NCBI RefSeq assembly: GCF_907165205.1
Contig: NC_058191.1
Span: 32,444,064 to 32,508,063, forward strand
DNA length: 64,000 bases
Reading direction: 5' to 3'
Origin: Coccinella septempunctata
Taxonomy: Eukaryota; Arthropoda; Insecta; Coleoptera; Coccinellidae
Shown here: positions 57,031 to 64,000 of the stretch, one piece after another
How the letters are laid out: the number at the start of each line of letters is the position of its first letter
Numbering within the stretch: position 1 is the first letter of the stretch
Made by a program: the position numbers and the translations under genes
The notes under the pieces: model-generated
The model's database searches: none
Told to the model about the DNA's origin: nothing
Seen by the model: only the letters and a program-made list of their open reading frames with translations

Positions 57031-60000
57031 AAAGCTATTTGAAAGCCATTTTCTAAACAACTGCTTTTGTGTGCATTGCAAAATTCTAAACGAACTCTTT
57101 GCTCAACAAAATCAATCCTTTAAGGATTCGACAGAACACAAGAACAAGTGCACTAGACAACATGATAATAATAAGCAAGATTGAATAATCGAAAAATAAC
57201 AGGCATCTATCGATATATTTACGAAATCCAATTAAATTAAATACCGCCTTTGATGTTTCATAGTGAATTCAGGATCGCAGACCAAAGCTCGTCTGGCAAT
57301 ATAGGAAATCTAAAAGTAAAAGGATATTTTTGTTTGCCTATATTTTCATAGAAAACAGACAAGCTGTCCGCTTGATCTCATGAAATTTCATACCAAAATT
57401 CATGAATGATTCAGTGTGAAACTTGTAGCAAATGTACCTATATTATTCCTATGGCAGGTATGCGTATGTAGTATAAATCGAATAGTTATTCAGCCAAGAT
57501 AATATTGGATCAACAATTCAATGATCTCCTCATGAATATTTAACTGACAGAATTCTATCTATGTGGCAAAATTTCATTAACAAATTCCGTACCACAATCC
57601 AATGATGCCAATATAAAATATTATTCCATAAATAAAATAATCAATAGGTGTATCCGGAAATCCTTTATATCCGCTTCTAGTTAACGAGCTTCGGTTGAGT
57701 ATTTTTGTTTTATTTCCACCAATTATAATAAAATTAGAATAAACATAACTGGAAACATCCAAAGGTCTGAAGTTAAAATATAGAAGTCTCATTAATCTGC
57801 CATTTACTGGTCTCCAGTATTATTTCACTATTATTTGGAGAGGTCGGTTGGTTGCTTCAAGTTCAATGCTGCAAATTTCAACTATGGATTGAGAAATGGA
57901 TATGAAAAAAAATATCAATTTTGTGTGTGCCGTTTTGATAATCTTCTATTTACATCTACGCTACTTTGACCCACAGTAGGTACTAGCTGTATTTGTCCTT
58001 CAGCTATGAGAATTGCATTAGTAAAAAAAGAAGTAAATGTTGTCCAATTGATCACCATAGAAACTAATTAAATAAATGGTATATCGGCTGACGATATATC
58101 AGGTAGATAGGTATTTTCCCAACAAGTGTGCAAAGTGAGAACTAATCGCAAGCAGTTAGACGGCTAAGTTTTTGCGTAGGAAAAGAGCACAATATTTATC
58201 CTAGGAGCGTTGAATTTATTCATGATTTGATGGAAAGCAATGTGTCAAAGTCAACTGATATGAGGGACGCTAGCATGCAAACACACTGCACAATAATTGA
58301 CAGAGATTACGTATAAATTTTTCTTGGTGACTTTTGTTAAACAAATCTCCTCGGCATATAAATCACCAAAAATAACATTGTCGAAGAAGAATTCAATAAT
58401 ATACTTGACGGAAAAAATCCAAATATTTGTATTCGAGATCTGAACAGAAAGGAACAGAACAGAAGGACTGAAAACAGAAATGGAATGGATCTTGAGGACT
58501 TCGTTGAACAGTTGAAGCGGAAAATACTACAAGCTCATGAAGATAACACCGATACCATTTCCTAAACATCCACATGGCAATACACCAGATAAACAAGAGA
58601 AATCTCATCAAAAAATTGTGGAAAAAATCTCTTTCATAAATAGACGAACTGATAGGGCTGTTGAATGTAACCTCGAATTATAAAACCTATTAACGTCACA
58701 TCAGGATTTTGAGTTGAGCTGTGTTCCACATTTACAGAATTACGCTTCAGTTCAGAATTTACACTTGTCAGAAAAATGTTGTGAGGACATTATTCTTCAT
58801 TTGGTGCTCCAAAATACGGACATTAAAACTTTATTTCTAATTTACCGCCACATTCCTTACTCCTACTGCAACCGCTTCCCTTCCATTTTCTGGTTACTAG
58901 CTTGATTAATTAATTTCGTTATATAACACCCCGTCGTAGGGTTCGCTACCCGGACTTGTTTCACTTCTCGAATAAAACGCATTAGAAAATAAAATTCCAG
59001 TGCTTTCAGCGAAATTGAATTTTTTGACACATAATTCCGATATCATGAAAACGTCAGAAAAGTGAATTGGTGAAGAATTACCGAAATAGATTTCATTCCT
59101 GAAAGACAATTGGGGTTGTGAGTTAAGCAGGTACAAAAAACCGAGTATATGAGAACCTAATTATGAAAATTCCCTTGTCAAAGCGTGAATATTTCTGTCT
59201 CAATGCGATTTAAGGAAAACATATCGTTTTGATGAGGATTTCAGTTCCTCAACTTCAACACATTGCAACATTCCGAAGTACTTTCTTATTATTCTATCCG
59301 TATATGACTGTACGTACATTTTCAATTGTGAAAATGTGATTAGTTGCAAAGGGTGAGTGCTTTCAGTTGGAACACCTTAAACAGGGTGTCCCAGAATTAA
59401 TGTTGGTATTCCACAACCATATCCTATCGTAAAAAATTAGTTGGGAACGTTGGAACAATTTTGTTTTCGAAAATTGTTTCTGCATGAAGCTACTGCCTTT
59501 CGGATGAACGACTATTTAGATGGATTTCATTTTTTACTGCCGTAGCAATACTAATGGAATTGATGATGATGAGATGATGAAGATAATTGTTCGTTCAAAT
59601 TTGTCTTTCTCAAAAACGATACATACGAAATAAGAGAGGAGTATGTAACTTTGTGAGTATAAACCTTTGCTCTCCCACTCAAAATTTGATCTGAAAATGA
59701 AAATATATTTTGAAACGAAATAGTTGTGAAATTCATTCGAATGAAGCCTCCAGTTCAAGACACATTTTATCAGCGGCAGTTCCAGAAGAAAAAAGGAATC
59801 CTTCTTAAGGGTTGTACTTTCAAAGATCTGTAGCTGTGTCGGAAAATATTTCAGAAAAAAATACATAAACTTCCTTCAATATTCTGGATCGTAGAAAACA
59901 TTGATGAATTATTCTGGGATAACCTTTATATCTACAAAACTGCATACCCATACTTGAAAATCAATAATTCATACGTATGTATACAACTCCACAGAAATCA

Positions 60001-60620
60001 CTTTGCATCTAATATAGGATAATCACTTACAACAGAATAAAACCTAATTCATTTCGTAGAGTTGAACCTAGTACGAACCTAGTGTTTCATATCGGTTGAT
60101 ACATTCGAAATCCACCAATGATTAAAGAAATTACAGAAAAAATATCCCATCTCTTATTCCGAGGAACTGATGATGGTCCATATGAGAAATAAGCAAAACA
60201 CTGGGATGATATCAGGAACATAAGTGGGCTAGTTCAAGGACAATCATGGCTTTCACTGTTCTGCCTCATGCAGCCAAATTCAGGAACAAGGTGAAGTGAT
60301 TTGTAAGCTGATCATGCACGTTCTGAGTACAGGGTGTCTGCAAGAAAATGACTCATTGTCTAGTAAAATTTGTTGCCCTTTCTTCATTTGACATTTGAGT
60401 GGAGCTCAAAAATACTCAAAGCAGTACTGTGCCCCCAAAAATTTATATACGAAATTTTGGCCTATAGTGCCTATCTAGCGCCTAGTTGCCTAGTTGTTCG
60501 AGAATCATTGGAATTTGATTCAATTCAAAGAGCGATCTGTTCAGTTTTGGCAGATTTTGTTGTCAGATTGTTTAGAATATCAAGTTTCTTGAATAATCGG
60601 ACTATAAAGTCATTGAGTAT
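57031..60620. other. 3.6 kb without recognisable genes
   Basis: AT-rich DNA. An open plus-strand segment at about 58370-58572 encodes a charged, helix-prone stretch (MDLEDFVEQLKRKILQAHE), but no family is recognised. ACAGGGTGTCCC at 59383 and ACAGGGTGTCTG at 60330 resemble MITE ends. Confidence 0.4.
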
Positions 60621-61308
60621 ATAGGGTGTCCCACGATGGCCTATTAGACGTTTACGTTGGACGGATCATGTAATTGTTCTGAAAATTTGGGTACTAGGGT
60701 TTACGCTTCTGATCTATCTGACTGAAATGTTGTGACGTTGCCGTTTATATGAAAAATCACTACAAAATTCGTTATTTCAAATGGGGCACCCCATCTATTT
60801 CAACTTTCTTCGCTTCTCCATCCCCTGAGTATTTTTCTCTTGTACATAACTAGAGAAAACTAGGGTGTTCCATTTGAAAAAAAAGGACGAAACGAAGAAT
60901 TTTGAAAAGCCTTTTATATCACAAACTAAGTTTCTCTACACGAAACTCATTCTCAGGATATCACTGACATATTTTCAAAATTTCGGTTCCTTATAATATG
61001 AATGGTCTTTTCTGTGCCTATTCCATTTGATTCATATTTTTGACAATATTTTGTTGATAACCGTTGATATCTCCAAAAGTATCAGGAATATGTGTAAGGA
61101 AGGAAGAGTCAAAGATACTCAGATGTGGATAGAAAAGAGAAAGAAATTATAATCAAGAGGGTGTTCAATTTGAAATAACAAAGTTTTCAGTACTTCGAAC
61201 ATCGAAAATCAGATAAATTAACATCGTAAACCTCAGTACCCAAAGTTTTGCAAATATCCGTTTTGCGTAGACCCCTTATTGGCCACCCACCGTGGGACAC
61301 CCTGTATA
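60621..61308. mobile_element. 688-bp MITE with long diverged inverted arms
   Basis: AGGGTGTCCCACGATGGCC at the left and the inverse of AGGGTGTCCCACGGTGGGTG at the right open arms of about 150-180 bp. The arms share TTTGGGTACT, GTTTACG and GTTATTTCAAAT in order. The centre (60830-61150) contains further GGTGTTCCATTTGAAA-like phrases. Non-coding. Confidence 0.7.
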
Positions 61309-62460
61309 TAAGTTTAATACTCAATGAAAAAGGTTTAGTCATTCTCTAGCCAAAGGCGTCTATAGAGACGTACTCTAGAAGGCTGTGCTCTGGCTTAGTT
61401 AGAAAGGCGAAATTTTCGATGAATACAGCGTAAATCCTTTATCCTCGAATGAAACAATAAAATCGTGAGGATATTCAGCGCTTGGCGAAATTCCTGGGCC
61501 AAATTAACATATTTTCACGTTAGTGGATGACAGGTGGTATCTCACAGTCGCGAGTAAGATATGAATGATGCAAAGTTCTCCTTTAAAACGTGAAGGATGG
61601 TGTACCCTGGAGATCCTCCGTAATCATTAGGGGCCGAGAAAAGGTGTTTTCATGTAAAAACCCGAGCAGGAACGGGGAGCATTTGGGAGATAAATAAGAA
61701 TATATGGCGGTGTAATAGAGGAATATATGTCGAAGAGGCCGAGGGATACGCGCAAAAAACGGCCCCAGGGATGCCGTCTGTGCGGAGTTACTGTGGCGCA
61801 CCTGAACAAACATGTTCAAATCGGCGAGTCCAAAGAACACAAAATATTTCCATCCGGTTTTCGGTCGAATTCCTGGATGCCTACGGTGAATCAGTGTTCC
61901 TCTTCATATGGTGAGTTGTGCTCAGTTCATTTGACTACGTACGCCCAAATGAATATATGGAAACATGAATGGGAATTGATTCCGCATCTGCATGTCTGAA
62001 GTTGAGAAGGACATACAAACATATCCTTCACTTTTGCCGCTGGGACTCTCTCTGATTCCGAAGATTTAGGGAATTTCAGTTCGTTTCATCATTGTGAATG
62101 GAACATATGGAAGGAATAAACTCCGCTAGCGGACTTATATTGTTTCCGTTCAAAAACACGAAGCGATATCCATCGGCGTGCAGTTGACAGGAATAGGTAT
62201 ATACTACTCAACGAATTTTTCAAATTGAACGGTTTGTATAGATTGCTCGAACATTTTAATTCTTCTCATCGATTAAGATCCTAACAGCCTGTGCTTTTGA
62301 ACATTATTTTAAAAGGAATTCGGAAGATTTATCTCGAAACAGCATTAGGAAAGCAACAGTCACAGTCTCGTTTGTCTCCAGACAGGACCAGCATGTATTG
62401 ATTTTTCAGTGTAACCGAATCAGATCATTCACTCTTCCATGTATGTAATTAAATATATAT
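61309..62460. other. No assigned gene; GC-richer patch at 61570-61860
   Basis: A 90-codon plus-strand frame (61727-61999) starts MSKRPRDTRKKRP and contains CRLCGVTVAHLNKHV. The Cys/His spacing does not fit a standard C2H2 finger. No other support for a gene. Confidence 0.35.
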
Positions 62461-62883
62461 AGTCCATTCAAGAATGATTGACATCTCGAGTGGCTATGGA
62501 AAATCGAATTTAAGTTGGTAATAGCCCATAACTTAAGATTTTGTGTTCAGGAATTCAGGTTGATATTGTGAAAGAACAGGAATCTATTATATGTGGATCT
62601 ATGCACTAAGTCAATGAATTTTGTACTTCTATTTATGTCCTTAATTCATTCCTTCAAATTGGAAACATTATTGTATAAATTCAGAATGCAGATTAATATG
62701 CTCTGAATTTGAATATTTCTTCTTTTCAACTGCTTTTCTAGGTTGTATTCATTTATTCCAGTTCTTTGATTAAAACTAGAGAACTCCATACACAGAAATT
62801 ATTGAAGCTCTTTTATGACCAGATATTAAGTTGCGTCTGGACTTTCAAGACCTACTGGGATGTCAATCATTCTTGAATAGACT
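62461..62883. mobile_element. 423-bp MITE with 25-bp terminal repeats
   Basis: AGTCCATTCAAGAATGATTG, then ACATC, at the left and its inverse at the right (one mismatch), with TA-rich flanks. The interior is AT-rich and non-coding. Confidence 0.8.
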
Positions 62884-62999
62884 ATAGTTATACACAAGGA
62901 CATAGAAATGGACTGAGCAATAGCAGCATGGGAAAAAGAAAGCCATTATTTTACTCTCATTTTATAGCTTTATCTAACGAAGTTACAATCATTTTTTTT

Positions 63000-64000
63000 T
63001 TTTTCAGTCACTCGTTGCCATTTACAAAGTAATCTCATTATGCCCCTTTCCCGGAACGTCTTGTAATCCAGGTTTCACACGCCTATCTTGAGGACAACTT
63101 CACACCACCAAGAGCATTTGACATCGACAGAAATAGATGGTAATCGCTTGGTGCCAAATCCGCACTATAAGGTGGATGAATAAGAACCTCCCAACCAAGG
63201 TCCCGAAGCTTCTGGCTTGTTATCATAGACGTGTACGGATTGGCGTTGTCCTGGTGGAATAAGACACCTCTCCTATTGGACAATTCTGGTTTCTTTTTAT
63301 CGATTGCTGCTTTCAATCGGTCTATTTGCTGGCAATAGAGATCCGAGTCAAGCGTCTGACCATTAGGCAGTAGCTCATGGTTGAGGATACCTTTCCAATC
63401 CCACCAAACACACAGCAAAACTTTCCAGGGCGTCAATCCTTGTTTGGTCGCAGTTTGGGCGGTCACCGTTCTTCGACCATGAACGTTTTCGCCTGACATT
63501 ATCGTATGTAACCCATTTCTCATCCCCAGTCACCAGTCTCTTCAAAAATGGCTAGATTACGTTCCGTTTGGCCAAGGAATAGCAGATGGAAACACGGTCT
63601 ATCAATTTTTTTTTCAGTCAACTCGTGCGGCACCCAAAAATCAAGCTTTTTTGAATCCAGCCTTATGCAGATGGTTCAAAACTGTTTTGTGGTCGATCCT
63701 TAGCTCCTGAGCGATGCTACGACAGCTCTCAATCCGGTCTACTTCGATAATTTCCATGATTTCTTGACTATAAACCTCCCAATGCGCGGTACATCTTCCA
63801 CATCAAATTTACCGGAACGGAATCGACGAAACCAAAATTGCGCGTGATTGGCGATTGGTTATAGTATTGGGACCATAAACCTCATTTGCATATGCAGCCG
63901 CCTGACTTGCATTTTTCCCTCAATCAAAGCGAACTTATAAAACATACCGATTTTTTTCTTTGTTCACTACCATCTTTGACACTTTAATTGACAACAGAAT
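63000..64000 (-). mobile_element. Mariner family 3, cut by window edge
   Basis: Transposase sequence runs on the minus strand from the right window edge to about 63060. The family differs from the two others in the window. Terminal repeats were not identified. The right one probably lies beyond the window, and the left end is set only approximately. Confidence 0.7.
63060..63990 (-). pseudogene. Mariner family 3 transposase, frameshifted
   Basis: A degraded N-terminal helix-turn-helix region lies at about 63970-63600 (ESCRSIAQELRIDHKTVLNHLHK in one frame). The first catalytic block, GDEKWVTYDNVRRKRSW, sits at about 63530-63470 in a frame that then shifts. The main frame (63523-63083) carries LTPWKVLLCVWWDWKGIL, then VLFHQDNANPYTS and PYSADLAPSDYHLF. 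The two aspartates are 34 residues apart (DD34D). Beyond 63100 the C-terminus is disrupted, with premature stops. The gene is dead. Confidence 0.8.

Noticed and set aside
61727..61999. Possible zinc-finger protein (CRLCG...HLNKHV)
   Set aside because: The Cys-to-His distance does not fit a C2H2 finger and no second finger is present.
1..64000. CRISPR arrays, bacterial operons, rRNA or tRNA genes
   Set aside because: No regularly spaced repeats, no ribosome-binding-site-led gene clusters, and no tRNA box A/B pairs or rRNA sequence that I could recognise by eye. A tRNA scan would be needed to exclude tRNAs fully.

Overview
The window looks like AT-rich, gene-poor animal chromosomal DNA. It is almost certainly from an insect, and a beetle is my best guess. 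That inference rests on the transposon mix: several mariner families, CR1-, Jockey- and RTE-like LINEs, a Penelope-like element, and many short inverted-repeat elements starting ACAGGGTG. I find no intact host gene. Nearly all recognisable coding sequence belongs to transposons, most of it decayed.

Layout: 1-2.4 kb holds two inverted 3' pieces of one RTE-like LINE and a short inverted-repeat element. At 5.46-6.15 kb is a 690-bp palindromic element with a second one at its centre. At 9.3-9.7 kb an inverted repeat encloses a hammerhead-ribozyme-like sequence. A broken Jockey-like LINE lies at 10.4-11.4 kb. At 12.8-16.7 kb is the most elaborate locus: two inverted Penelope-like arms inside a 16-bp target duplication, with a LINE endonuclease tail and a CR1-like LINE (669-codon open frame) at the centre.

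From 17.5 to 35 kb there are MITEs, a mariner interrupted by a LINE with a clean 10-bp target duplication (21.0-23.6 kb), an internally deleted mariner (27.6 kb), a second mariner family (30 kb), a nested MITE (32.7 kb) and a LINE RNase H remnant (34.3-35.1 kb). From 38.9 to 47.3 kb are two more mariner copies, a decayed DDE-type gene with an apparent short intron (41.1 kb), a MITE carrying five copies of a 12-mer (44 kb), and a 241-bp palindrome with a hammerhead ribozyme motif on each arm (47.1-47.3 kb). From 52.8 kb to the end are more MITEs, one nested inside another, and a third mariner family running off the right edge.

No group of genes works together as a pathway. The window is a record of layered insertions. 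The most unusual signal is the repeated occurrence of hammerhead-type self-cleaving RNA motifs (about 9.5, 19.9 and 47.1-47.3 kb, with weaker relatives at 12.9 and 18.7 kb) in palindromic or Penelope-like contexts. Long stretches between elements show nothing I can recognise.
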